DNA from: Emergencia timonensis
GTDB taxonomy: Bacteria > Bacillota > Clostridia > Peptostreptococcales > Anaerovoracaceae
Length of the DNA: 64,000 nucleotides
Assembly: GCF_900086585.1 (NCBI RefSeq)
Contig: NZ_FLKM01000009.1
Span: forward strand, 1,674,001-1,738,000
Direction: 5' to 3'
Below the pieces are notes generated by a model, which saw only the letters and a program-made list of their open reading frames with translations, ran no database searches and was not told the DNA's origin. Below are positions 17,283 through 25,611 of the stretch, piece after piece (the stretch's first letter is position 1; every line of letters begins with the position of its first letter). Position numbers and translations under genes: made by a program.

Positions 17283-18473
17283 CTACTTACAACGCTGCAA
17301 ATAATCAGCTAATTCAAACATGGCTTTTACATTTAACACTCCGCCTGTCAGTACTTTACCTGTGAGGTTTGGATTTCTGACTGCACTGTATAAAATAATG
17401 TTTTTTAGCTCTGGGACAGATAAATTTGGCCTGTACGCTTTTAATAGTGCTGCTGCGCCAGCCACATGGGGAGCGGACATGGAAGTCCCATTCTGTGAAT
17501 GATATTCGTCCTCTAAACCGAGACTCAAAATATTGCTGCCAGGTGCAGCGATATCGACACTTTCTACTCCATGATTGGAAAAGCGGGACAAAGAATCGTC
17601 CGGACTCGTCGATGCCACGGTAATGATATTATCACTGTCATAAGAAGCGGGATAAATGGGACTTTTGTCGTTATCGGTCCCGTCGTTGCCTGCAGAAGCG
17701 ATAAACAGTCCCTGGTAATGATCGATTGCATATTTTAGAGACTGTGAATAAGAACGTCCGCCCCAGCTTGCGTTGAGGATGGAAATATGAAATAAATTTG
17801 CGAAGTTAATAGCCTCTATGGCGGATGCGATGTCTAGGCCAAATTTTAGTGCAGCGATCTTTACATTCCAGCAAACGCCAGCAATTCCGATATCATTATT
17901 CCCTACAGCGCCTATGGTCCCAGCCACATGAGTTCCATGCCCGTCCGTGTCCATAGGATTTCCATTATGATCGGCAAAATTCCAGCCATATGCTGGTCGT
18001 CCCTTCGGAGCAGACCACATATTCTGTCTGATATCTGGATGATGATAGTCAATACCAGTATCTATTACGCCAACAGTGATGCTGTCACTTCCTGTCGAAT
18101 ATTCCCACGCAGAGGTTACGCCGATTTTTTTCATACCCCATAGCTGCCCGTAAAGCGGGTCGTCAGGAATCACATGCAGAGTCTCCAAATAATCGGGCTC
18201 TGCATAAATAACATAGGGGATTGCTGATAATTTTTCAATTGCATGTACAACTGCCAATTTATCATTATTATTCAAATAAATTAGTAAGATATCTCCAACG
18301 TCGCTTTTATTTTCTGACCTCTCCAAGTGAAATATAACCTCGGCTTTTTCATAGTTAAGCTCGTCTAAAACTGAACGAATATCCCTTATTGCTATTTGGT
18401 TAGCAAAGTCTTTATGTAAGGCGACAATTACTTTTCCTACCTCATAATGATCATAATAAAAATTTTGATACAA
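17283..18473 (-). CDS. Subtilisin-family (S8) serine peptidase
   Basis: Serine protease of 396 residues with an intact triad: Asp138 (GVIDTGIDYHHPDI), His182 (DGHGTHVAG) and Ser331 (GTSMSAPHVAGAAA), plus the oxyanion region NASWGG. Residues 1-100 look like an I9-type propeptide (GKVIVALHK, PYVIYAEPDYLETLHVIPDDP). No signal peptide is visible, so it is either intracellular or exported by an unusual route. The start is taken as TTG (18473) because the only close ATG is out of frame and soon closed; AGGTGG lies 7 bases upstream of the TTG. The gene is convergent with the DUF4268-like gene. Confidence 0.9.
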   Translation of the reverse strand: MYQNFYYDHYEVGKVIVALHKDFANQIAIRDIRSVLDELNYEKAEVIFHLERSENKSDVGDILLIYLNNNDKLAVVHAIEKLSAIPYVIYAEPDYLETLHVIPDDPLYGQLWGMKKIGVTSAWEYSTGSDSITVGVIDTGIDYHHPDIRQNMWSAPKGRPAYGWNFADHNGNPMDTDGHGTHVAGTIGAVGNNDIGIAGVCWNVKIAALKFGLDIASAIEAINFANLFHISILNASWGGRSYSQSLKYAIDHYQGLFIASAGNDGTDNDKSPIYPASYDSDNIITVASTSPDDSLSRFSNHGVESVDIAAPGSNILSLGLEDEYHSQNGTSMSAPHVAGAAALLKAYRPNLSVPELKNIILYSAVRNPNLTGKVLTGGVLNVKAMFELADYLQRCK

Positions 18474-18576
18474 GACATTTCCACCTCGTTTTCTATTAGT
18501 CCTATTTTATGAATAAAAGCTTTATATTGTTACCAATTTGTCGACGTAATCCGTCTTTTTTATCCAGACAAAATCG

Positions 18577-18605
18577 TTGCCGTCAATTTAAAACTGTGGT
18601 AAAAT
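18577..18605 (+). promoter_or_regulatory. Promoter of the first tetR gene
   Basis: TTGCCG (18577-18582) and TAAAAT (18600-18605) are spaced 17 bases. The operator palindrome starts on the last base of the -10 box, so a bound repressor would block this promoter. Confidence 0.65.
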
Positions 18606-18622
18606 GCAAGTATATACTTGCA
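18605..18622. promoter_or_regulatory. TetR operator 1 (perfect palindrome)
   Basis: TGCAAGTATATACTTGCA is a perfect 18-base palindrome between the -10 box and the ribosome binding site of the tetR gene. The same arms TGCAAGT and ACTTGCA recur at 19257-19274, before the next gene. This indicates autoregulation plus control of the downstream pair. Confidence 0.82.
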
Positions 18623-18635
18623 CAGGAGAATAGTG

Positions 18636-19211
18636 ATGGCTGATGAAACGAGAGAAAGAATCATGGATGCGACGATGAACCTAATCATGGAGCGAGGTTA
18701 CTCTCAAACCACGACAAAAGACATCGCGTCAAAGGCCTGCGTTAACGAATGTACCATCTTTCGCAAATTCAAAGGAAAAAAGGATATCGTCCTGGCAGCT
18801 ATGAAACTGCCGGAATGGAATCCGCAATTACAAAGGGAAGACTTTACAGCATACAGCGGTGATTTAGAAAGAGACCTTCTAAGCTTTTCACGCTTATATA
18901 TGGAGAAGGTTACAGCTAAAATGGTCAAAGTATCCATTGGACTCAGAACACCAGAACTATTTGAGGATACTGCTGCCGAAATCGTGGCTGTTCCTGTTCT
19001 CTTTAAAGAATGTCTGATAGATTATTTTGATATGATGCAATGCCTTGAAAAAATGAAGCATGCGGATTCAGAATCTTTGGCTATGACATTCCTCGCTATG
19101 AATTTCGGTTTTGTTTTTCTAAAAGCTTCTTTTGAAGACCACTTATCCGTTTTGTCCAATGATGACTACATCAAAGCAAGTGTTCAGACTTTTGTACATG
19201 GAATTCTATAG
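18636..19211 (+). CDS. TetR family transcriptional regulator
   Basis: Regulator of 191 residues. The N-terminal helix-turn-helix is clear (MDATMNLIMERGYSQTTTKD, then CTIFRKFKGKKDIV). The C-terminal ligand domain is unassigned. The ATG at 18636 is chosen over the TTG at 18618 because AGGAG lies between them and the TTG falls inside the operator. The perfect palindrome before it and the related one before the DUF1330 gene make this the likely repressor of 19290-20436. The inducer is unknown. Confidence 0.9.
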   Translation: MADETRERIMDATMNLIMERGYSQTTTKDIASKACVNECTIFRKFKGKKDIVLAAMKLPEWNPQLQREDFTAYSGDLERDLLSFSRLYMEKVTAKMVKVSIGLRTPELFEDTAAEIVAVPVLFKECLIDYFDMMQCLEKMKHADSESLAMTFLAMNFGFVFLKASFEDHLSVLSNDDYIKASVQTFVHGIL

Positions 19212-19218
19212 ACAGCGT

Positions 19219-19246
19219 AAGTGCATAACAGTATGCACTTATTTTT
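19219..19246 (+). terminator. Hairpin after tetR
   Basis: Perfect 9-base arms AAGTGCATA (19219-19227) and TATGCACTT (19232-19240) with an ACAG loop are followed by ATTTTT. This is probably the tetR terminator, separating it from the next promoter region. Confidence 0.65.
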
Positions 19247-19256
19247 CAACCCGATA

Positions 19257-19274
19257 TGCAAGTAATCACTTGCA
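19257..19274. promoter_or_regulatory. TetR operator 2
   Basis: TGCAAGTAATCACTTGCA carries the same 7-base arms as operator 1 around a different 4-base centre. It ends 15 bases before the DUF1330 start, just upstream of GGAGGA. Confidence 0.8.
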
Positions 19275-19289
19275 TCGAGAGGAGGAATC

Positions 19290-19598
19290 ATGGTATATTT
19301 TGCAGTAACTATAAAAATCGAGGAAGACAGAGGGCGCGGCGAATATGACGAGTACATCTGTCAGGTCAAACCTATTGTGGAAAGGTATGGCGGCCGCTAC
19401 ATTATCCGTTCCGAACAAATTACGCCTCTTCATCCTGATTGGCGGCCTGATCGTTTTATTTTGATAGAGTTTCCGACAAGAGATGCCTACAATCATTGTT
19501 TTGATTCAGAAGAGTATCGTAAAATTGCCTGCAAGAGAATCAACTCAGTAAATAGTCAGGCCATCATCATCGAGGAGGATGTAAATGAAAATTTGTAA
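19290..19598 (+). CDS. DUF1330 family protein
   Basis: Small protein of 102 residues with the DUF1330 (dimeric alpha-beta barrel) pattern: YDEYICQVKPIVERYGGRYIIRSEQ, then RFILIEFPTRDAYNHCFDSEEYRKIACKR. The biochemical role of the family is largely unknown. GAGGAGGA precedes the ATG. It overlaps the MBL-fold hydrolase gene by 14 bases and follows TetR operator 2, so the two genes form a small repressible operon. Confidence 0.85.
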   Translation: MVYFAVTIKIEEDRGRGEYDEYICQVKPIVERYGGRYIIRSEQITPLHPDWRPDRFILIEFPTRDAYNHCFDSEEYRKIACKRINSVNSQAIIIEEDVNENL

Positions 19599-20436
19599 TC
19601 AGATTCACCAAATTAAAATTGATTTCAATATCACAGAGGATATCAAGCGTTATGTTTATGCCTATCTGATTACTGGCACGTCCTGTTACTTAATCGACAG
19701 CGGCGTGTCAGGTTCTGAGGGCATCATCAAAGAATATATGGCTGGACTCGGCAGAGATATAGAGGAAATTAAGACGATTTTTCTGACCCATTCTCATCCC
19801 GATCACATGGGAGGCGCTGCTGCGATACAAGAACTGAGCGGCTGTCAAATCACTGCCGGAAGGGGAGAAAGAAAGTGGATGGAAGACGTCGGCTGCCAGT
19901 TCAAGGAGCGGCCGATCCCAGGCTTCTACAATCTGCTGAACCGTTCCGTCGCAATTGACAACCTTGTTTCTGATGACGTTGTATTTTCCTTGGAAGAGGG
20001 TGTGACAATCAATGCGCTGGAAACACCAGGACATTCTGCAGGATCTGTCAGCTACGTCCTGCAAAGTCCGGGTTCTGTTGTTGCCTTTATCGGTGATGTC
20101 GTGCCTGCACCAGGAGATGTTCCAATTTTTATAGAACCACAGCAAAGTATTGATTCTATAAAAAAACTGATCCATCTGCCCAAAATCCAGTGGTACTGTC
20201 CGGCATGGGATAAAGCATATACGGCAGCAGAATTTAGTCAATCTGCCGGGGAGGGAATTTCCATAATAGAGAAAATCACAGAAGCGGCAGAACAGATAAG
20301 CCGTGAGTATTTCGACAGAGGCGCGGAGGAGCAGGTTGCATTCGTAATCCAGAGACTAGGTGTTGAGCAGGCCAAAGTAAATCCACTCTTTAAAAGCAGC
20401 ATATTGTCCTGCTTGCAAATGAATAACCGCAAATAA
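19585..20436 (+). CDS. MBL-fold metallo-hydrolase
   Basis: Metallo-beta-lactamase fold hydrolase of 283 residues. The metal motif is THSHPDHMGG, and later ligands are visible in ETPGHSAGSVSYVL and FIGDVVPAPGD. The N-terminal strand is YLITGTSCYLIDSG. The substrate is unknown; glyoxalase II-like or lactonase-like activity is possible. GAGGAGG lies 8 bases before the ATG within the DUF1330 gene, and the overlap implies coupling. Regulation by the upstream TetR protein is inferred from the matching operators. Confidence 0.88.
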   Translation: MKICNQIHQIKIDFNITEDIKRYVYAYLITGTSCYLIDSGVSGSEGIIKEYMAGLGRDIEEIKTIFLTHSHPDHMGGAAAIQELSGCQITAGRGERKWMEDVGCQFKERPIPGFYNLLNRSVAIDNLVSDDVVFSLEEGVTINALETPGHSAGSVSYVLQSPGSVVAFIGDVVPAPGDVPIFIEPQQSIDSIKKLIHLPKIQWYCPAWDKAYTAAEFSQSAGEGISIIEKITEAAEQISREYFDRGAEEQVAFVIQRLGVEQAKVNPLFKSSILSCLQMNNRK

Positions 20437-20438
20437 AA

Positions 20439-20461
20439 GAGCTCCTTTTATTTAGGAGCCC
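20439..20461. terminator. Hairpin between convergent genes
   Basis: GAGCTCC (20439-20445) pairs imperfectly with GGAGCCC (20455-20461) around an AT-rich loop. On the minus strand TCTTTTATTT follows the stem, so it best serves the DUF5692-like gene. Confidence 0.5.
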
Positions 20462-20485
20462 CTGCAAATTTAGCTTATTTCCTTC

Positions 20486-21418
20486 TCAGTTCTCACTGAT
20501 TACGCTCTGATAAGCTTTTGTATCCTTATACAGTTCATCTTTTAATGGATTCAATTTGTTCTTTTTGATCTTTCTGAACTGATAGACTGCCAGCACCAGA
20601 TTGAAGGCCAGGGCCAGGAAGCTGACGATAAAGAACATAGTCGGATTATGCGTCGTCACTACCGGTGCAATCCTGTCAGCAAAGCTAGGGAAGGTCATGA
20701 TAAACATGGTCCAGAAGCCCAGAGTCTGCGCTCTGTGCTGCAGCCACATGCCTTTCTTGATGACAAATGCCGGAATAGTGCAGGACAACAGCAGTGCCAA
20801 GCCGCAGTAGAAGGAGTGGTCTGCAATGCAATTGTAGGTATAGGCGAAATTCCAAAGATCATAAGCGATAATCCACGGCCAGATCATATCAGGCCACATC
20901 ATATCCCTGCGTTTTCCTTTGGAAGCATAGATTCCCAGCCAGCCGCAAATCGTCACGATATTCAGCAGACCGGCAATGCCGTTCATGATGTTCCAGGGGC
21001 CGGACATGACCCACAGATGGTTGATGTATTCACCGTCAAAGGCGCCATAAAAGAAGCATTGAAAATCCCTGAAAACAGCTTCTAAAATATTAAATGCCAG
21101 AATCAGCGGCGGAAAATAAAAGGCAAATTTGGACTTCTCCAGTTTTGGTATGTAACAGATCGCCATAAAGCCCAAACAACCGGCTAGGGCAGAATAGGTC
21201 TTGGCCCAGTTAAACCAGTTGCCCGTCCCGTATTCATTACCAGGTGCAGCCGTGGTCGGCCAAACTGTAACGGTTAAAATCAAGGGTAGTACCAATAACA
21301 AAATAAGTCCGAACCATTTGCTGGATCTGGCCAACTCATTAAAGGCCATCAATCCAAAGAGGACTGCACACCATATAGCCCAGCCCATGATATCGGTCTG
21401 TTCATATAAAATTCCCAT
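20486..21418 (-). CDS. Polytopic membrane protein, DUF5692-like
   Basis: Membrane protein of 310 residues with about eight hydrophobic segments and conserved-looking aromatic loops (EYGTGNWFNWAKTYSALAG, WPDMIWPWIIAYDLWNFAYTYN). I believe it matches the DUF5692 family, whose role is unknown; that name is from memory. The ATG at 21418 is chosen because AAGGAGGAAC lies directly upstream and the longer frame to 21463 lacks one. It is divergent from a TetR regulator, which makes it the likely target of that regulator. Confidence 0.75.
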   Translation of the reverse strand: MGILYEQTDIMGWAIWCAVLFGLMAFNELARSSKWFGLILLLVLPLILTVTVWPTTAAPGNEYGTGNWFNWAKTYSALAGCLGFMAICYIPKLEKSKFAFYFPPLILAFNILEAVFRDFQCFFYGAFDGEYINHLWVMSGPWNIMNGIAGLLNIVTICGWLGIYASKGKRRDMMWPDMIWPWIIAYDLWNFAYTYNCIADHSFYCGLALLLSCTIPAFVIKKGMWLQHRAQTLGFWTMFIMTFPSFADRIAPVVTTHNPTMFFIVSFLALAFNLVLAVYQFRKIKKNKLNPLKDELYKDTKAYQSVISEN

Positions 21419-21442
21419 AAGTTCCTCCTTACTTGCCTTCAA

Positions 21443-21459
21443 TTGTATATAACATACAA
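21443..21459. promoter_or_regulatory. Candidate operator before the DUF5692-like gene
   Basis: TTGTATATAACATACAA has 6-base arms TTGTAT and ATACAA around five bases. It sits between the ribosome binding site of the minus-strand gene and the divergent tetR. It is a plausible TetR target, but only one copy is seen. Confidence 0.45.
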
Positions 21460-21618
21460 ACAACGAAAGGCAGTTTTAAATATAGCAGCAGTTACAGAAT
21501 TAAATTCACCGAATCTAGTTCTGTAAAAATTATAGCCCTTATTTTCAGAAATGTCAATCATTTAAAAATATGCCGAAGTATGTTAAAATGTGAGGGAGAA
21601 GAATGATAGGAGATAAGT

Positions 21619-22209
21619 ATGAAAGAGACTACAAGCAGAAAACAGCAGGCAATGGAAACTAGAATCAAGATTCTCGAAATCGCCCTGGATCTCTTTAAAG
21701 AAAAAGGAATGAATGCGGTGAAAATAACAGATATCTGTCAAGCTGCCGGCGTATCTGTCGGCGCTTTCTATCACCACTTTCCCTCAAAAGAAAGCATTAT
21801 CGAAAGAGGGTATCAGAGTATTGACGCCTATATCGAAGAAAACATGAAAAATCGCACGTTCGCTGATTGTCAGGAAAAGATTCTTACGCTCTTCAAGGAG
21901 GCTAATTTTTTCATGGAGGAGTTGGGATGGAAGTTTATCGGTGACGTATACAAATATACCCTTTCTACAGGCAACAAATACACCCTCAGCACAAAACGAT
22001 TTCCGTATCGATTTATTGAGCAGAGCCTAGAAGAGGGAATCTCATCCGGAGAATTCCACAAAGACATAAAACCTGCGCAGGCCGCAGAGTTTCTGATGAA
22101 ACTGGTCAGGGGCATCACCTTTGACTGGTGCATCTGTGAGGGCAGCTACTCTCTAGTCGAAGAAGCAGGCAAAACCATAGAAATCATTTTGAGAGATTAT
22201 ATGGCGTGA
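21619..22209 (+). CDS. TetR family transcriptional regulator
   Basis: Regulator of 196 residues with a textbook N-terminal HTH (KILEIALDLFKEKGMNAVKI, then GVSVGAFYHHFPSKESIIERGY). The C-terminal ligand domain spans residues 70-190. It is divergent from the DUF5692-like membrane gene, the usual arrangement for a local repressor. AGGAGA precedes the ATG. The next gene (MmcQ/YjbR-like) follows by 29 bases with its own strong ribosome binding site and may be cotranscribed. Confidence 0.9.
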   Translation: MKETTSRKQQAMETRIKILEIALDLFKEKGMNAVKITDICQAAGVSVGAFYHHFPSKESIIERGYQSIDAYIEENMKNRTFADCQEKILTLFKEANFFMEELGWKFIGDVYKYTLSTGNKYTLSTKRFPYRFIEQSLEEGISSGEFHKDIKPAQAAEFLMKLVRGITFDWCICEGSYSLVEEAGKTIEIILRDYMA

Positions 22210-22238
22210 CCACTGCTATCTAAATAAAGGAGGAGAAC

Positions 22239-22907
22239 ATGTCAGATTTCTTGACAAAACTGCAGAATCAAAAACCCAAAATTTTATCGCTTCTCGCCTT
22301 TGGTTTTAGACTAGAAAACGGAAAATATCTTTACACAACCCGTCTTCTTGAGGATCAGTTTACACTAACTGTTATCGTAGAGCAAAATGGACAGTTCACG
22401 ACAAGGCTTGTAGATAACGATTCGGGGGAACTCTACGTGTTACATGAGGTAGCAAGTGCCCAGGGCGCTTTTGTCGGAAGATTGAGAGAGGAATTTGAAG
22501 CAGTGCTGGAAAAAGTAAGCACGTGCTTTGAGATAGACGTGTTCCGAAGTCCCCAGGCTAAACAGGTCATTCAATATGTCCGCAGAGAATATCGAGACGA
22601 ATTAGAGTTTTTGTGGCCTAAGTTGCCAGATAACGCCATATTCCGGCGGCCGGACAACAAGAAGTGGTATGCCGTATTGCTGACAGTTCAGAAAGAAAAG
22701 CTGGGTCTTGCAGGGACGGATAGAGTAGAAATTCTTGATTTGCGTATGGATCCAGCAGAGCTTGCCGATATCATCGACAAGGTCTGCTATTTTCCTGGCT
22801 GGCATATGAATAAGAAACACTGGGTCACCATCTGTCTGGACGGCACGGTGGATATTGATGAGATATATAGGCGCATCGACACAAGTTTTGATTTGGCGGG
22901 AAAATAA
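22239..22907 (+). CDS. MmcQ/YjbR family protein with an N-terminal extension
   Basis: Protein of 222 residues. The C-terminal 120 or so residues fit the MmcQ/YjbR (CyaY-like fold) family: DVFRSPQAKQVIQYVRREY, RRPDNKKWYAVLLTV, FPGWHMNKKHWVTICLDG. The N-terminal 95 residues (LLAFGFRLENGKYLYTTRLL, then FTTRLVDNDSGELYVLHEV) are a further conserved-looking module seen with such proteins. AAAGGAGGAGAAC precedes the ATG. The function is unknown; the 'DNA-binding' label on the family rests on fold similarity only. Confidence 0.8.
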   Translation: MSDFLTKLQNQKPKILSLLAFGFRLENGKYLYTTRLLEDQFTLTVIVEQNGQFTTRLVDNDSGELYVLHEVASAQGAFVGRLREEFEAVLEKVSTCFEIDVFRSPQAKQVIQYVRREYRDELEFLWPKLPDNAIFRRPDNKKWYAVLLTVQKEKLGLAGTDRVEILDLRMDPAELADIIDKVCYFPGWHMNKKHWVTICLDGTVDIDEIYRRIDTSFDLAGK

Positions 22908-23313
22908 GCGTCCACCCTTATAAAGTAAATTCTCTGTCAGCAAGCAGCGCAAGGGTCAGACATATACGGCAGGGGGGTATGAGATGAGCATTCTATACAA
23001 TAAAGTTAGGTTTTTTGATGCTTTTCTGGAGGTTTCGCGTAATATCGTGGCAGTGTGAGACACCATACCTTCGGGAAATAAGCTTAACTGCAGTACCGAA
23101 ACCGTAAATACAATGCTTTCGGTTACTCTATGGGCTGCTGTCGATCTATGAAGTGGAAAAATCTATACAAAAAGTAACCAAAATCGGATGATACCCCCTG
23201 TTAAAGCATCATAAGGACAATCCTGTTACGCGAGACTGCTCCATTACACCCAAAAAGCGTAAGGCTATTGTAATCAGATATCATCTTGAAGATATTTTCT
23301 TTCAGATAACGCC
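22908..23313. other. Non-coding gap before the BlaI gene
   Basis: No gene was recognised. Weak long-range inverted repeats are visible: CAGGGGGGTAT near 22971 against ATACCCCCTG near 23195, TTTGATGCTTT against AAAGCATCA, and GGTTACT against AGTAACC. Together they bound about 230 bases in a MITE-like way, but the arms are imperfect and no target duplication was found. Confidence 0.35.
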
Positions 23314-23372
23314 TTGACACAACAGGTCTAATGAGTTAGACCATCTGTATAAGATGGTTCTAATGCATTAGA
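23314..23372 (+). promoter_or_regulatory. BlaI promoter with two operators
   Basis: TTGACA (23314-23319) is followed by operator 1, GGTCTAATGAGTTAGACC (23325-23342), and operator 2, TCTAATGCATTAGA (23359-23372). Both share TCTAATG..TTAGA. The two flanked copies also pair with each other as one large palindrome. They lie 38 bases before the BlaI start, so autorepression of blaI and the M56 peptidase gene is expected. Confidence 0.8.
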
Positions 23373-23410
23373 CCTGTTTCTTAAAGCGGATCAAAAGGGA
23401 GGTTTTGTTT

Positions 23411-23773
23411 ATGGATATACCAAAAATATTTGACAGCGAATACCGGTTCTGTCAAATTCTCTGGGCACACGAGCCGATAAAGAGCAGCGAACTAGCCAAG
23501 CTCTGTGCAGATCAGCTGCAGTGGAAAAAATCAACGACCTATACAGTAATCAAGCGGCTGACAGAACGCGGTGTCGTGAAAACGGAAAATGCAGTGGTCA
23601 CGTCACTTGTCACCAAAGAACAAGTGCAGTGCGCCGAAAGCCATGAAGTCGTCGAGAAAACCTTTGACGGTTCTCTGCCGAAATTTATCGCAGCTTTCAC
23701 CAGAAAGCAATCTCTTTCGAAGGAGGAAATTGCAGAAATCAGGGATATGATTGATTCATACCGGGAGGAGTGA
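23411..23773 (+). CDS. BlaI/MecI/CopY family repressor
   Basis: Winged-helix repressor of 120 residues. The family pattern is visible: FDSEYRFCQILWAHEPIKSSELAKL, then WKKSTTYTVIKRLTERGVVKTEN, with a C-terminal dimerisation helix ending EIRDMIDSYREE. AAGGGAGG sits 8 bases before the ATG at 23411; the TTG at 23405 is in frame but poorly placed. The M56 peptidase gene starts 1 base after its stop. In characterised systems the peptidase inactivates the repressor on signal. Confidence 0.92.
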   Translation: MDIPKIFDSEYRFCQILWAHEPIKSSELAKLCADQLQWKKSTTYTVIKRLTERGVVKTENAVVTSLVTKEQVQCAESHEVVEKTFDGSLPKFIAAFTRKQSLSKEEIAEIRDMIDSYREE

Positions 23774-23774
23774 T

Positions 23775-25505
23775 ATGACAGAACTGTTTGTCAAGATTCT
23801 GAACATGAGTATCACAGCCAGCTATTTGATCTTAGCTGTTCTGCTGCTCAGAATCCTTGCCAAAAGGATTCCCCAAAAGTATATCTGTCTCCTCTGGGTT
23901 TTGGCAGCCATCAGACTAGTTGTTCCGTTTGAACTGGAAAGCACAGTCAGCCTGATTCCCAGCGGGCGCACCGTTACCAAAGAGATTATGACTGACTATG
24001 TGCCACAGATTGACAGCGGTATTGCCACTATAGACAGCCGCGTAAATGCTGCCATGACCAATGCAGGCGCGGCGACAGCAGCCAGTGCAAATCCCATGCA
24101 AATCTACATGGGTATTCTTTCAATTATCTGGGTTGCAGGAATTGCAGTCATGCTGCTCCTCTGTGTGATTTCTTATGTCAGATTGGACTACAGATTGGTG
24201 AACGCCAAGCCGCAGCAGGGAAGGATTTACCGATGTGATGAGATTACAACGCCTTTTGTTCTGGGCATTTTTAAACCCAAGATATACCTGCCCAGCTCCA
24301 TTGATGAGGAATTTGATTACGTCGTCGCCCACGAAGAGGTGCATATCAGACGTTTTGACCATGTGACAAAACCCCTGGCTTATCTGATCTTAATGCTCCA
24401 CTGGTTCAACCCGCTGGTGTGGATTGGATTTATCATGTACTGCCGCGACGTAGAACTAGCCTGTGACGAAAGGGTAGTCAGGGAAATGTCTGTTGAGGAA
24501 AGAAAAGAATATGCAAGCGCCTTGCTGAATTGTTCCGTTAAGCAGTCAGTGCTGTCCATCTGTCCGCTGACCTTTGGGGAAATTGGCGTCAGGAGTCGCA
24601 TTTCAAAGGTGCTACACTTTAATAAGCCGACAAAGGCAATCTTAGCTGTCACTGCAGCCATTACTGCTGTAATTGTCATCTGCTTTATGACCAATCCTTC
24701 CAGCCTGGCAACCTCTGGTATCAAGTTAGACGAGAATATGGAACAGGCTGTCGTCGATGGTCTGCTGTCAGAAAAATATGATGGAGACGGACCCATCGAA
24801 TGCAGTGTAGAAGGACATGTTGTATTAGGAACAGAAGAAAAAGACGCTGTGACAAAAGTGTATGCCATCGTTTCTACTGCGAAGTATGGGTTTTTTGATG
24901 ACAAGTTTTTAGAAAGAGGGGATTCAACAGAGACACCGGCGGTGATTCACCTGACGAAAGACAATGGAAAATACCACTTTCAAAAAATCGTGTACCCCAA
25001 TGGTGGTACTGCTTATGAAAGGGCTTTGAAAGAGATGTTCCCTGAGAATCTCTATGAAAAAGCATTGAACAGTGAAGATTATTCTCAGCAGTTGGATGTG
25101 CAACGGAAAGCGTACGTCAAAGCATACTTGGACAAGATTGGCAGCAAAGCTGAAGTTGGTAAATTCGACGATTATAATAGATCCAACAATCTTGTTTTTT
25201 CTGACTTTCCAATACAGGCATTAGAATTATTATGGGAGAAATACAGTGATTACGACACCTGGCTGGGTTCTGGTGAACGGCTGATCGACGGAGTGCGCCA
25301 CGTTTATCAAGTGTCCACTGATGGCAAGCGTACCATCACCTACCATCATTATCTAAAGGACAGTAACAAAACCCTCGAAAAAAGCATTGTAACGATTTTT
25401 ACTAAGGGGAAGAAGGCATATATCGATTGCCTGCAGGAAGGCGCAAGAGACAGCGAGCACTACGAGATTGCCTTAAAAGATGACTACGTTTATCAGAGAC
25501 AATGA
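23775..25505 (+). CDS. BlaR1-like M56 family metallopeptidase
   Basis: Membrane zinc peptidase of 576 residues. N-terminal helices are followed by the M56 motif VVAHEEVHIRRFDHVTKP, with the third ligand region ELACDERVV, and another helix near residue 285. The remaining 270 or so residues are extracytoplasmic. They do not show the penicillin-binding transpeptidase motifs (SxxK, KTG) of true BlaR1, so the signal is probably not a beta-lactam. GGGAGGAG lies 5 bases before the ATG. It is paired with the BlaI gene, and no beta-lactamase gene is nearby. Confidence 0.88.
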   Translation: MTELFVKILNMSITASYLILAVLLLRILAKRIPQKYICLLWVLAAIRLVVPFELESTVSLIPSGRTVTKEIMTDYVPQIDSGIATIDSRVNAAMTNAGAATAASANPMQIYMGILSIIWVAGIAVMLLLCVISYVRLDYRLVNAKPQQGRIYRCDEITTPFVLGIFKPKIYLPSSIDEEFDYVVAHEEVHIRRFDHVTKPLAYLILMLHWFNPLVWIGFIMYCRDVELACDERVVREMSVEERKEYASALLNCSVKQSVLSICPLTFGEIGVRSRISKVLHFNKPTKAILAVTAAITAVIVICFMTNPSSLATSGIKLDENMEQAVVDGLLSEKYDGDGPIECSVEGHVVLGTEEKDAVTKVYAIVSTAKYGFFDDKFLERGDSTETPAVIHLTKDNGKYHFQKIVYPNGGTAYERALKEMFPENLYEKALNSEDYSQQLDVQRKAYVKAYLDKIGSKAEVGKFDDYNRSNNLVFSDFPIQALELLWEKYSDYDTWLGSGERLIDGVRHVYQVSTDGKRTITYHHYLKDSNKTLEKSIVTIFTKGKKAYIDCLQEGARDSEHYEIALKDDYVYQRQ

Positions 25506-25540
25506 ATCAAAAAGAGAAGCGGATGTCCCATCAACTAACA

Positions 25541-25580
25541 AACGGCGTAAAGCATAATTTTTTCAATGCTTTACGCCGTT
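25541..25580. terminator. Strong bidirectional terminator
   Basis: Perfect 15-base arms AACGGCGTAAAGCAT (25541-25555) and ATGCTTTACGCCGTT (25566-25580) enclose a 10-base loop with a T-run. The hairpin lies between the convergent M56 and ABC-permease genes. Confidence 0.8.
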
Positions 25581-25611
25581 GATGGTAATCAATCAGATGG
25601 TTGCTTCTATT

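Noticed and set aside
20648-21085. A 145-residue plus-strand open frame opposite the DUF5692-like gene
   Set aside because: Antisense shadow with no ribosome binding site; the minus-strand frame has membrane helices and a strong AAGGAGGAAC site.
22908-23313. A MITE bounded by inverted repeats
   Set aside because: The arms are imperfect with bulges and no target duplication was found; kept only as a weak remark on the gap.
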